From: Gonatopus flavifemur
Taxonomy: Eukaryota; Arthropoda; Insecta; Hymenoptera; Dryinidae
Length of the DNA: 64,000 bases
Reading direction: 5' to 3'
Assembly (NCBI GenBank): GCA_018340375.1
Contig: JAFFJZ010000001.1
Span: 78,174,001 to 78,238,000 of the forward strand
Shown here piece after piece: positions 36,736 to 48,273 of this stretch; positions within the stretch are counted from its first letter, which is position 1; each line of letters opens with the position of its first letter. Under the pieces are notes generated by a model, which did not search any database, was not told the DNA's origin, and was given only the letters and a program-made list of their open reading frames with translations. Made by a program: the position numbers and the translations under genes.

Positions 36736-37362
36736 TTAAATAATCTCAATTCTTCTTGCTTTTCGACCAGCAAATTCTTTTATGACATCATGAACATCTA
36801 GATTATCTAATATGTCATTCTCAATAGATATTATGGCTGAATTTGTCAACCTTTCCTGTGACATCGTTGAACGCAAATAATTTTTTATCAATTTCAATTC
36901 TGAAAAAGATCTTTCTGCGCTTGCTACAGATACTGGTAAAGATGATAAAATTCCCAAAGCAATTGTAATATTGGGATAAACAGCTTTTAGATTGTTTGCA
37001 AATATAAATTGTAAAATTTGCATCACATCGTTTCCAAAGTTTCGCAGGAGAGGCTGGCCATGAATTATTCCCTCATATAAATCATTGCCGTCTATATCAG
37101 AAGCCCCATTAACACACAGTTTTCCTTGCAAATTTTTGCACCATGCTTCCAGTTGAATTTCGTTTTGCTGTTGATTTAAATGATATAGAAATTGGAAATC
37201 GTCAACATGACGATTTAATATATCAAATCTTCCTTCAATTGAAGTTAAAGACTGATCCAAAATGCAAAAAAAGAAATTAGTTTCGAACGAGGTTTTTGGA
37301 TCTGGAATGGTGAACAGTACGTATATAAAAAATTCTTTGAAAATTGACAGAAATTCATTCAT
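36736..37362 (-). pseudogene. hAT transposase C-terminal fragment (ZMYM1-like, hAT dimerisation domain)
   Basis: About 208 codons. The stretch PNITIALGILSSLPVSVASA followed by ERSFSELKLIKNYLRSTM and SQERL is the conserved hAT dimerisation region, of the type found in zinc-finger MYM-type 1-like transposases. Upstream, LQGKLCVNGASDIDGNDLYE also fits that family. The zinc-finger and most of the catalytic region are missing, so this is a fragment of an internally deleted element and not a working transposase. The apparent Met start is not meaningful. Confidence 0.85.
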
Positions 37363-37761
37363 AACTCTGTCTAATATTTTCCATAAGGAACTAGTTTATC
37401 ACAGAGAAAATTATCTCATGGAATATTTTCAAAAGATGGATATCTAAAAGATCTCCAAAACCGTCGCATCAGAAAACTTTTCGATATCTTTCAGAGAACA
37501 TAATGAATGTTTCAAATATTGAGGGAAAAATGTTCCATGAGACAATATTCATTATGGAACATGTTTAGTTTTTAATGAGCGCTTTGAGTTGGTAATTCAG
37601 TATTGAATGTTTTCTCTTCAATAGTTTGTTGGTTTAGTGCTGGAAACTCAATTTCTTGGACTTGAAGGAAATTTTCTTCGCCCTGAAATTCAGTTTGATG
37701 GAAAAAGTCTTCATCACGTTGAAACAAGAAATTTTGAAATTGAAACATAAATACGTATATT

Positions 37762-37876
37762 CCCAAGTAACACAACAAGTTCTGAGAATATGGAAGGTTT
37801 CAAGGTATTCTAAGAAGGTCCCAGGTCATTCCTAGAATGTTTGAGCACATTCCTAGAACTTCTTGTGTTACTTGGG
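37762..37876. mobile_element. 115-bp CCC-ended MITE, TSD TT
   Basis: Starts CCCAAGTAACACAACAAGTT and ends CTTCTTGTGTTACTTGGG, flanked by TT on both sides. The interior carries TTCTRAGAAT words. It sits inside the hAT element. Confidence 0.8.
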
Positions 37877-38314
37877 TTCCTTCTTGAATGTGAAAATATA
37901 AATTCAACTCAATGAGAAATTGTCCTATTGAAATAAATTATTTTTCCCATTGAAAACAACCCTGTTAGAAAAATTATGAAGTTTTTTTTCATATACAATT
38001 CATTAAACAGAATTCATAATGAAATATTGAATTCAATAATATAATTTCCAATATTAGGAATTTTCTTCTTAATTTTAATAACATATTTGTCAAATTTGAT
38101 GAATAATCACCAGATTTCAGTAAGGAATCGTCAAAAAATTGAATTGTTCAGTAAGGAGCTATACTCTTGAGATTTGATAAATATATTTTATGAATTGTTA
38201 TGATCATTTATACCTATTTACGATACCCTTCTCTCCTTCAATTGGAAGCTTATTCAAATAATTAAATATTGTTTGAATCGATGGAACATTCTTTGGTATT
38301 ATTGAAGACACACG

Positions 38315-38424
38315 CCCCAAGTAACACAAGAAGTTCTAAGAATGTGATCGAAGATTCTGAGAATATCCTGAAACCTTCTCAAAATGTTCGAGCACATTCT
38401 TAGAACTTCTTGTGTTACTTGGGG
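38315..38424. mobile_element. 110-bp CCC-ended MITE, second copy
   Basis: Starts CCCCAAGTAACACAAGAAGT and ends CTTCTTGTGTTACTTGGGG, a close relative of 37762-37876. The target duplication is unclear because the ends extend by one C/G. Confidence 0.7.
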
Positions 38425-38689
38425 TTTTTGATCCATTCATTTCAGCTCTCAGTAAAGTTGAAATTTCTTAGAATCCATTGAAAAATTAAAGGCACCTGAA
38501 GGAGCTCCTCACACCCAGACGCCAGTGTCCGCCGCACACATTGCACATATGGGCGGCACGGCCCTGCTCCCTGAACACTTTCGATGTGATGATAACTCTG
38601 ATAGATGATAAATCATTACATATCATCCGACATATGAGAAGGAGATTGGTATTTTTGTGATTCGCTATCGGATTACATTCCCTCATAAA

Positions 38690-38935
38690 TTGCAAACCTG
38701 AGCAGCACAATATATCAACAGAATACTTCCTGCTCGACAAAGATAGGATTCAATAATAAAGTTATCTATTGTATGAAGACAGCCAACGGCAATAACATTT
38801 CCAGTCCACGTGTCGTTACGACTCGGAAGAACAATAAGTAGGCTGCTATCATCGGATTTCAGGGTCTCATCTAACTTCTATGGCCTTATGGCAATATTTC
38901 AATCACTTGTTGAGACCTGTTGGTTTAGAAGCAAA
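38690..38935 (-). pseudogene. Serine protease relic (Asp exon), minus strand, D unit
   Basis: Reverse translation again shows the LKFDD/LKSDD-like start, LPIVLPSRNDTWTG and NVIAVG. It is the duplicate of the relic at 25310-25560, with additional changes. Confidence 0.65.
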
Positions 38936-39534
38936 CTGAGTCTAAAGGTTCCTCGTAAGTATTCGAATATTGATCAAAGAATTTTGGAAATTTAATGTCT
39001 TTCACGGGAATTCCTTGAGAACAACAGGATAATGTGTTATTCGCCACTGTTTTTCGCCGGGAAGAATCATTTATTCGAATCCCTCTTCAAGGTTGGAACT
39101 GTACGCTGCTCGTCATACTGATCGTTCGGGATGATAAATTCTTATGAACGAATTACAATTTGCATCACAGAAATCTCTTCAGCAATGTGAATAACACTTG
39201 TCCAAGATGTTCATTGAACTTCATGGCAAGTTTGTAATTCAATTAGGAATTTGAATCAATTTTCGTGTCAGTGTATTCGAGCAAAGTTCCAACAAAAAAC
39301 AGTTCGTAGAAAAATGTATGTTACTCTTTGTTATGTTAAATGTCTCTTAGCATACGCTTCCATCGCGCTCCAACGAATCATCTTAATCAGGACAGTTGTC
39401 CAAATTCTACAGTCATTTAGGAACATGTTTCTAAATTATTTGGAGATGTTATCAAGAATCGTGGGCAATTAGTTTCAAGCTTTCTGAATATGACGTTTGC
39501 GAATCTTCTCAGTCAAGTGAAAAACCGATGAGTG

Positions 39535-39797
39535 CACGGAAAAAAAGAAATAGTTGCAGCAACTACTTAAATAGTTGATTTTCAACCATCTCCTTAAGTA
39601 GTTGCTGCAGCTACTTAGTAGTCAGGACAAGTAACTCGATAGTTGCACTAACTAACGTAAGTACCTGAGGTATTTTGAATAAGTTCAGACAGCTCACGTG
39701 TCACTTGTCCTGCCTACTAAGTAGCTGCAGCAACTACTTGTGTAGATGGTCGAAAATCGACTATGAGTAATTGCTGCGAATATTTCTTCTTTCCGTG
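39535..39797. mobile_element. CACGGA-type MITE, uninterrupted copy
   Basis: Sister of 26175-26885 without the inner insertion. Starts CACGGAAAAAAAGAAATAG and ends CTTCTTTCCGTG. Arms reiterate AGTAGTTGCTGCAGC. Confidence 0.8.
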
Positions 39798-39972
39798 TGC
39801 CTTTTCATACATCCCCGGGTATCGATTTGCTCAAAATGAGCGGAACGAATTTTGAGAGGGGTCGGACTGCTGTGGGAAGCGAAGCAGTCAGGGAGCAGAG
39901 CCCCCTGATTCCAATTGTCCAAGACATAAATTGACGTTTGAATTTGACTGATGCGGTTCCTGTAGTTACAAC

Positions 39973-40141
39973 CAGTGCTGCCAGAAATGAAGGAGCTCCA
40001 GCGTTTTACCCTCTCCATATACCATTGCAAAGCACGCACGCTATAACTATAGATGTCATATATATAGTTATAGCGTGCGTGCTCTGCGATGGTATATGGA
40101 GGGGGTAAAACGCTGAAGCTCCTTCATTTCTGGCAGCACTG
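39973..40141. mobile_element. hAT-derived palindromic MITE, 8-bp TSD
   Basis: Starts CAGTGCTGCCAGAAATGAAG and ends CATTTCTGGCAGCACTG. The flanks GTTACAAC and GTTAGAAC agree at 7 of 8. Absent from the C unit (about 27055-27070). The 169 bp form an almost perfect hairpin centred on ATATATAT. Confidence 0.9.
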
Positions 40142-40538
40142 GTTAGAACCAGAATTATGACGCGGTTCCAATGTGAAAACATGGGACAGGAGAAAAAAGA
40201 AGTTCTCAAATTCGCGTTTTTTTGGGAAAAAAACCAGGATATCTTGTGACAGGTTTCATAACTCCTCTTTTCGAGAAAGCAAAAGTCTCGAATTCAGATT
40301 ATGTCATGACCGAATTTACCACGCAACCAAAAGTACCCTATTTTAAATGTGAAGTCGTGACGAAAAATGGTCACCAGAACTATGGAATTCCATGGATTGT
40401 AGCCGATTTTGGAATTGAGACGCAGTGAATTCAAGCCAAACTTGCAGTAATGAAATTCGAAATAAATCGATTTTGACTCGCACCTCACATGAATCGGGGG
40501 AGGTGAAAATCCATTTTCCTTTCATGAATGATATCATA

Positions 40539-40789
40539 CACTGAGAGAAGAGTTTATTTGTATTTAATAAATCTTGTTTTGGATACGGCGAAATAAATAT
40601 TCATTACATACAAACATGACTCATTATCCTCAGATAAGGTTTAATAACGGTTAAAAAATGTCATATGAAGCTTGTAACAGTGAGGAAACTTCATTTATAG
40701 TTATGAGGCCAAGTTTACGTGGAAAAAATATTTATTTCGTCGTATCGAAAGTAAGCTTTATTGAATACAAATAAACTCTTCTCTCAGTG
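40539..40789. mobile_element. MITE, CACTGAGAG termini, D-unit copy
   Basis: Duplicate of 27449-27699, with the same TA flanks and ends. Confidence 0.85.
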
Positions 40790-40869
40790 TAGACTTTCTG
40801 TGGCACCAGTGACTGAAAAATTTTCTGAGAATGGGATACGACGTAATGGAAAGTGAGTCTTCATATACC

Positions 40870-41980
40870 AGGGTTCCCACTTTTTCTAAATGACAAAATT
40901 CCCTAACTTTTCCAGGTTTTCCAGGCCCAAAATTTAGTTTTTCCCTGACCAAGTCGGAAAAATATTTTTCGACAAACTACATACACAGGTAATTTCAACT
41001 AAAATTTTCTTTCAGCTCATAGTAGAAGAAGTATTTTAGTCATTTGAAAATGTATCTTTTCGGTCATAATTTTAGCAGTCACAAAAATAAGAATATCGGT
41101 AAAAAAAAGTCCATTCAATCCCATTGATTATTCAATACAAATTTTGTAATGGTAAACCACCATTCGAACCTATTGAATTCTCATTGAATCCTATCAATTC
41201 AATCGATTTCAATGGGTTCCAACAAGTTCGAATGAGCGTGGATGGTAATTTACCGTCCCAAAGTTTGTATTAAATCTGATTCATCAATGGGATTCAATGA
41301 ATGATAGTATATTAACAACCCCAAGAGAACACACGTTCTAGATCAAATCTACGTCTATTGTACGTAAATTCACGTTCATGGAATGTTCAATGTACTTCCA
41401 ACCCACATAGCACGCAGTTCTTATAGATATCTTTCAGAAGTGTTGGAAAGCCACCTTGTAAAAGATTCCTGAAAGATCTCTTGATTCAAGACATTTCCAA
41501 GACAACCTTGAAGATATCGATGAAAATCAATCCGTGAAATTTCGTTTTATCAATGAAAATGTCATTGTCCCAAAGAAATACCAGTTAATGGATGCAATTC
41601 TATAGGCATGGGAAGTCAAACTTCCCGAGCGGGCACTATAAACAGATTTTTGTCGATAACTTGATCGGATTCCAATAAAACAAAAATACGTCGAAAAGAT
41701 GGCTTTCAAGATCAACTGAGATGTCTCTTCCAGATATCCAAAAGATGTCTTTCGTCTAAAAGGTATCTGAAGAATGTCTCAATGATATCTTTTGAAAGAT
41801 GATCTTGAAAGAGATCTTTTCATCTCGGAATGTTTATTGAGAACGGGTTGAAATTCACTCTTCAATCAATAATTTTCAACTATTCGAATTAAGAGTCGTC
41901 TTTGAGCAGAAGAATTTCAAAATTGTAGAAAGTTTCTGAAAATCAAAATTTCCGGAAACTTTTCGAAAATTCCCTGACTT
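40870..41980. mobile_element. Truncated duplicate of the hAT element of the C unit
   Basis: The left end AGGGTTCCCAC is intact. The right end stops at ATTCCCTGACTTTCATTG, losing the terminal repeat and adjoining gene flank. It lacks the 1.15-kb fold-back insertion. Confidence 0.7.
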
Positions 41981-42061
41981 TCATTGATTCTTACATAAAT
42001 TTCATCCCACGTCGAACTTATGTCGTGAAGGCTTCGTACTGAGAGAAATCCTCATGTGATC

Positions 42062-44427
42062 ATGTGTTGGTTGGGAATATGGTTGCTGATGCTGTTCCCA
42101 ATCATTAGGGCTGGTGGTAAGTGCGTTGATCAACTCTCAATATCATCTGTAATCATCTGCATTTTCATTGCATGTGTCCTACAGTTTTCCCAGGCTTTTT
42201 ATGTGGCAGGAATTTAGATCGCTCATAAAAGCGAATTGATACTCGAATAATGAAATACTCAGCTGGTATGACAGCTTTCGGTCTTTGTAAAGACCGCAGA
42301 CCTCGCGATACATCCTATCAAGCATGCTTCCATTTCCAAGTAACCAATTAGAGAGAACGGAAACCGATGATGCATGGGATTATGGAAGTTTGAATTCTCG
42401 TTTCATCTCATGAACGATTCAAATTTCAAGTATATGGTCTCTTCTATTCATCCATTCGGACAAATTTTCTCAATTACCAATCCCATGGACAGTCGTATAC
42501 AACTTTTATACACAGTGTTGGGAGTTTATCGGGTAGAATTCTATTCTTCGAGCAGCGAGAAGTGAACTTGCCGATTTTCCAAGTGGAATTTGTCAGAGTT
42601 CGATTACTCTCCTCATTTCTAAGGGATTCCTTCATTTCAACGAAATCAAGTTCCACTCGAGTCGGACAGACTCCCTTCTGAAATGGAATGCAGTATCACA
42701 ATTCATTATTAACTTCATCATGTTTCAAATTTTTCCGCATCAGCAGTTTGATTTGCGAAAGAAAACAATGGATGAATGAGTCTAGAAACATACACCCGTC
42801 GAGATATATAAGGGAAATCATTTCCAGATACCGGGAATGAGACTGGAACGGTACATCGCTCAAAACGGATGGTTAACGGTGATAAAACAACTTCGAGAGA
42901 GTTTCCATATGTTGTCAAAGTGCAAAGCGTTATGTCAAGTTGCAGTGGAGTGATCATACATGAGAGATGGGTATTAACGGCAGCGCATTGCTTGACAGGT
43001 GCGTGGGAGATGATTGAGATTGTCGCGGGTGAAATGGAGTCGAATGATCCACCTTGTTGTACTCAACGAATCTCAGTGGAAGCTAGCATCCCATATCAAC
43101 CTTATCGTCCGTGAGCCTGGTTTTATAATCGTTGAAAGAAACCAACCCTGTTTGGGATGCAAACATAACGGAATTCAGTTTACAGGGTCCCGGGTGTGGT
43201 TCAAAATAACGATATTGCCTTACTGAAATTGTCTCAGCCCTTGGCGTTCAACGATAACGTATTGCCAATCGCTCTCCCAAATCATTCCGATAGATGGTCT
43301 GGAATTGGTATTACTATTGGGTGGGGGTGGACCAAAAACAAACGTGATTTTGATGTTTGGGATGCTGAGGTCCCTCCGAAGGGATTAAGTTACCTCTACA
43401 CCCCTGCGGTCGGAAAGGAAGATTGTTTGGAACTGTTCAAGGGAACTAGAGTGAATGTCAATGTCACAGGAGAAATTCTATGCAGTCCGCCACCTCACTC
43501 TATCCAAGGGGTTTGCCAGGTGAGTTTCATGACTATTGTTTGAATTCGACGATTCGCATTTGGTACATGAATTACTTCCTCGCCCAAATATTTACACCCA
43601 TCCGATTTCCAGAGTTTTTCACATTTATTTTAATTATAAAATCACTCTCAAGTCGAATTAGGATGTTTTCAATGTATAATGATTTGTCTGTGAAGAATAA
43701 CACACTTTTTGAATAATTTCCATGAAATCTCGATTCCATATCCAAGCTCATGATACTATTCCAGCTAGAAATGTGACTCTTTGATATCTCAGACCCTGCC
43801 TTGCGCCAAGTTTAGTCAAATTAGTGCTTTCCATGATCCAACTTAGAGGGAGGGTAATTATTAGCTGGGACACATGAAAAATGGATTTGAATAGATAACA
43901 ACTTAGCTGAGCCCTAACAACGTAACAGGTCTTCGGGAGCAGTATTCATGATCGTTTCAATACATAGGTGACTTGAGAAACAGATCACGAAAATTCTATA
44001 TCGATAAGGCATGATTATTTATCAGAATAATCAAACGTCAGAAATTTCTCCCGTAACAAAGGCTGCCGAAATCGGATGGTTTTTTGGGAGCCAATACCTT
44101 CAATTATAAAAATTTCGTTCCAAAATGCTTCACTCGAGAATTTTTTCAATTTTCAAGGGTGATTCAGGTGGCTTACTAATTCGGCGAACGAAGACCAAAG
44201 AACACGTGCTTGAAGGCATAAACAACTCCTATTTCGGCGATTTTTGTGGTGATACGAGGTTTATAAATGGTATTTGGACTAGAGTTTCATCACATCTTGC
44301 GTGGATAGAAGAGAAAACAGGTGTGAAAGCAAACAACCTGAGAGACATAGCCGAAATGTGGAACACTCGAAACTGCTGCGAGATGCCTAAACTTACAGAA
44401 TTTTTCCCGCCAATCTGTCCCGTCTGA
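42062..44427 (+). CDS. Gene D: secreted S1 serine protease, altered mature start and Ser loop
   Basis: Four exons: 42062-42116, 42828-43110, 43186-43519 and 44158-44427, giving 313 residues in the same phases as B and C. Signal peptide MCWLGIWLLMLFPIIRA. Propeptide ends RSKR (29-32), but the mature chain would start MVNG, with Met where S1 enzymes have Ile or Val. His72 and Asp122 are kept. Ser227 lies in GDSGGLL, so the near-invariant Pro after GDSGG is Leu. QGVCQGDS gives Gly at position 189. NCCEMP tail as in C. AATAAA at 44458-44463. The reading frame is fully open, so it is a plausible gene, but the two changes at conserved sites could weaken activation or catalysis. It is the sister of gene C within the segmental duplication. 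Confidence 0.83.
42194..42383 (+). pseudogene. Decayed intron-1 exon (gene D)
   Basis: Keeps the TTTTCCCAG acceptor and FLCGRNL start but hits TAA after about 12 codons. The donor GTAAGT has become GGAAGT. Confidence 0.55.
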
Positions 44428-45285
44428 TGAGAATCCATATGTAAGGTTACAAACTAGAATAAATTGTGCTACAACACTGGTTTCATTTTCTTACTCCGCA
44501 ATGTATCCTTCCTTCAACAGTTCAGAATCAGAAGGATTCAATGCCCCAGCAGAAATTTTCTGCTCATTAATAACTTTAGAACGTGTTAGGGGAAAAAAAA
44601 CGAATTTGGGAGTCCTTCGCAAGTGTTTAGCAAGCAACTGGCTCATAGAGCCTCCTTACTAGGGGAAGACTGTCCGTAGCATGTATAATCAACCTATCCT
44701 GAACTCGCGTTGCAATCATGATACCAACCAGGGTCAGAAGAAAACATTGAGCGTGAATCCACTCGATTTCAAATTCATATTTTATCATAGGGTCTACAAT
44801 GGACATACTTCCGAATTTATACATACCTATATGGTAAGTATGTCAATGTTGCACCACTCAAGAACTTACCTCGATTCCTTGGGATGGAAAATTCATGAAA
44901 TGAAAATCGCATGCCCAAAAAATTCCTCTTCATTTATACGATCTTATCTCCACGATGAGATTAGAAGGAAATGAAGAGTCCCCTTGATATTAAATGAATG
45001 AATAATAGGACAGGGGCCAAATTAACGAAAAACCAAATCAACGAAAAGTTGGTTGAAAAGAGAGATACGTCACACTCTCTCTTTTCAAACACTGATTCCG
45101 TTGATTTGGCCCCCATCCGAATAATCGACAATGTTTCCCGAAATTGCACCTTGTGTTCCTCAATTGCACCATGTACACTTAACACGCCTATGTACGCCTT
45201 CAGATTATTTTGGAAGCAGAGGGAGGTATCTCATCAAAGTGATAGGACATTTTATTATCCAGATTCACTACTTTGAGACTTCATA

Positions 45286-45495
45286 CACAGTAGAAAATTT
45301 TGTGTCAGAAACGGTCCACTCAAAATTCTTGTTGAAAATCAAAACACATGAGTGTCAAATTGACAGATATTGAATGTGAATTTGGATCCATTCTTTTGAT
45401 CTCTCATATCCTTTGTGTCAACATCTAACACGAATTTCGAGTGGTCCGTTTGTGACATGCAAGTGTGTTCAAAATACACAAAGTTTTCTACTTTG
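45286..45495. mobile_element. MITE, CACAGTAGAAAA termini, TSD TA
   Basis: Left CACAGTAGAAAATTTTGTG and right CACAAAGTTTTCTACTTTG are inverted repeats flanked by TA. The same MITE in the C unit (from 33392) is split by the 33586-35447 insertion. Confidence 0.75.
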
Positions 45496-45594
45496 TACTT
45501 ACAGTTGTAAAAGAACAAAAAGGAGAAGCACAAATTAAAAGAGGGGTGAGACAAGGATGCTCACTATCGCCATTGATTTTCAATTTGTAGATAG

Positions 45595-46016
45595 GCAGGG
45601 GGATGCAACACCAATAAGTTCAATTGAACCTTATTTGCGCACCATCTCCTAAATAAATATTCATGCGAACTAAAAATCAATATGGCGATCTGGTACACCG
45701 GGATGACCTCAAAATTATTATAGTTAGTTTGTATTTCGAAGCATCAACAATATTTCAACACTAAAGCATTGAACAATTCTAAAACCGAATTATCAGTTGG
45801 ACTCATTCAGTTTCAGAGTTGTTTCTGATGCTTTATTGTTGAAATACTGTTGATTTCTCAAAATCCAAACTGATGAGATTAATACCAAGGTTATGTCACT
45901 ATACTAGGCCGCCATTGCTGTTTTAGCCCCTGATCGACACGCCACCATGTGAATAAATATGACCGTAATCGAAATACGGTTTGAGGTCATCCTATAAAGT
46001 TGCATAATAGGAGAAG
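45595..46016. mobile_element. Insertion in the LINE, flanks ATAG
   Basis: ATAG precedes (45591-45594) and follows (46017-46020). The ends GATGCAAC and GTTGCATA are short inverted repeats. Removing it rejoins IFNL and the downstream GEAMNEVKN frame, though one stop remains at the junction. Superfamily unknown. Confidence 0.55.
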
Positions 46017-46109
46017 CGATGAACGAAGTGAAGAATCAAGTGCAATTGAAATTACAGATTCAAGGTGAAAATGTAACTATGTTGAGATTTGCGGATGACA
46101 TAGCTATAT

Positions 46110-46773
46110 CCCAGACAGTACTAAGACGTTTTGTAAACATTCACAAAATGTACCTCGTTACAAACGAAATGTTTCAGAAACGTTTTGTGACGTTTTAAAA
46201 AGGTCGCATGGATGTTTCTAAAACATGAAAGTGTCCTGGTTTCTTTTATTTACACTCTCACAAAACGTGATAAGCACATGTTGAATTTGTCTCTATAAAT
46301 CATCAAATTGATAACACCTCTGCGGATATTTTCATTTAAAACAAACCCTAAATCAATTATATTCAAGTAAAATGATCTTGTGTCTGAGAAATTACACGTA
46401 GAAGCTTATGAAGTGCTAGATTTAGTGGAAAATAGTTCGACTCTAAAGCGCTTTTCAATATCTTTGTTTTACTCTCTACAATATGTGTATTTTCATGATT
46501 TTTTATGTTGTGCAGTGACGATTAGTTGATTATGTGCAAAACAATATGGTTTTACTATTTTTTGATGCATTAGTCATGTATTAAACTTTGAATATGAATG
46601 ATTTGTAGGTTGGCGTAGGTTAGCGACGAAATGGGGAATTTTCATGAACCATATAAATATTTTGACAATGTAAGTTTTAAAAATGTTTTGGAAACGTAAT
46701 TGTTGGAATCAGAGATTGCGAAACCACGGGCACGTTTCTAAAACATTCCGAGAACTTACAGTGCTGTCTGAGA
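46110..46773. mobile_element. CCC-ended element in the LINE, TSD AT
   Basis: Starts CCCAGACAGTACTAAG and ends GTGCTGTCTGAG (CAGACAG/CTGTCTG inverted repeats), flanked by AT. Excision with one AT copy gives an open reverse transcriptase frame FADDIAILATSGAELE. The interior reiterates AACGTTTTGT and AACATTC words. 664 bp. Confidence 0.78.
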
Positions 46774-47266
46774 TTAGCTACGAGTGGTGCTGAGTTAGAA
46801 GATACTCTCAACACTATGAGAACAATATCACTAGAAAACTATTATATGAATGTAAATGAGGAAAAAACAAAATTCATGATTTGTACAACAGCGGAAACAT
46901 CAAGAAGAACGAAAATCAGAATAGATGCAGAGAAAATTCAACAAGTGAAAGAATTTCAATATTTAGGAAGCATAATTACAGAAAACGGTACAAGCGAAAG
47001 TGATATAAGAGCAAGAATAGCACAAGTAAAACACGCTTTCCACCGAAAGAAAAAATTACTATGTTCGAAGAATATTAGCTCAGCAGTAAGGAAGAAATTC
47101 TTGAAGAGTCACGTTTGGAGCACAGCATTATATGGTTGCGAAAGTTGGACAATTGGAAAAACGGACCAACGAAGATTCGAAGCTTTTGAAATGTGGTGCT
47201 AAAGGAGGGTGCTTAGAGTAAAGTGGATAGAGAAAGTAGAAAATGAAGAAGTACTTGAGAAGGTAA

Positions 47267-48273
47267 CCCAGGTAAAAATTGACCATGGGCGCTAGGTTGC
47301 CGCAAGGCTCACCAAGATGGGCCGAGCCTAGGCTACCAGGCATGGCGCAACTCTGAAATGATAACATCATTTCAGCCTCAGCCCATTTGTTTCCACAATC
47401 AAGACCCAACACTGGAAACAGGGTTGTGATAGCATATGCCGTCAATGGCAGACCATACAAAAATTTGTTCGCCAAGGATGAGCCAACGCTGTAGCAATCT
47501 TGCGGCAGGGTTGCGCCCATCTCATGCCGATGGTCACTTTTATTTTTTATTGTAATTGAAAATAAAATAAAAAATCCATTCTATCATTTCGATTGAACGA
47601 AATGAATGTCGGAGAATTTCAACATGTAATTTTTCTGATTAGTTTAAACTGATGAATGACGTAAATCCGGTGGTCCTGGCGTAGAAGTAGGCGGGTCTGG
47701 AAGCAGATGAAGAATTATTTCTGTCATGGAATCTTCAAAGGAGACTTATATATTGATTGAATGCTTGGTTCGCCACTCGCAGGAAACAAGCATCACTCTG
47801 GTGAGAGTTATTGTAATTTGCTGTTTGAAAAGGAAGTTTCACTCTTAGCCAAGCTATTACTCAAGTCGAGTCAAGCTAACGCCTAAACTGAGCGAGGCCA
47901 TCGCCCAAGCTGAGCCAAGCTATTGCCCAAGCTGGACCAAGCTACGACCCATGCTTGGTGCAACATAAGAATCCATTGTCATTCAGAGTTGCCTAATGCT
48001 TGGAGCAGTGTCCCGCCAAGCGCTAGAGAGCCTCTGTTGAAAGCATGCTTTTTCCTTCAAGCAATATTGGTTGAAGGATGGGCCAAGCGTGGCGCAGCCA
48101 ATGATCAATGATGGATCGACGAAGTCGATTTATGACTTCCCATATTGGTACAATGTTTAGACCATTGTCAAGCATCCTTGTCCCTACATAGATTGCCCAG
48201 CTTTGGCTGGCAGCCTTGCATCTAGCTATATTCCGTCGTCAGCATTGGCGGAGCCTGAAGATTTTTATATGGG
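47267..48273. mobile_element. CCC-ended element in the LINE, TSD AA
   Basis: Starts CCCAGGTAAAAATTG and ends GATTTTTATATGGG, flanked by AA. Removing it with one AA restores EEVLEKVNEKRSLLRQ in frame. The interior reiterates GCCAAGCT and GCCCAAGCTG words, like 22477-23059. 1007 bp, non-coding. Confidence 0.85.

Larger units (their letters stand above)
36546..38566. mobile_element. hAT transposon with transposase remnant, 2021 bp
   Basis: Termini CAGGGCCGTGCCGACC and GGCGGCACGGCCCTG. The flanking 8-mers TTCCCTAA and CTCCCTGA agree at 6 of 8. The B unit has the uninterrupted TTCCCTAAACACTATCG near 25205. It carries a truncated transposase on the minus strand and two small CCC-ended insertions. 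Confidence 0.9.
38567..45475 (+). repeat. Segmental duplication, D-unit copy
   Basis: Collinear with 25205-33585, with gene D matching gene C. The D unit lacks the 26411-26855 and 28228-29374 insertions and has lost the right end of the hAT element (27780-30161 in C) together with about 100 bp of flank near 41980. Confidence 0.85.

Noticed and set aside
46816..47202. 128-codon plus-strand frame as a host gene
   Set aside because: It is the middle part of the LINE reverse transcriptase, flanked by nested insertions and inside the 12-bp target duplication.
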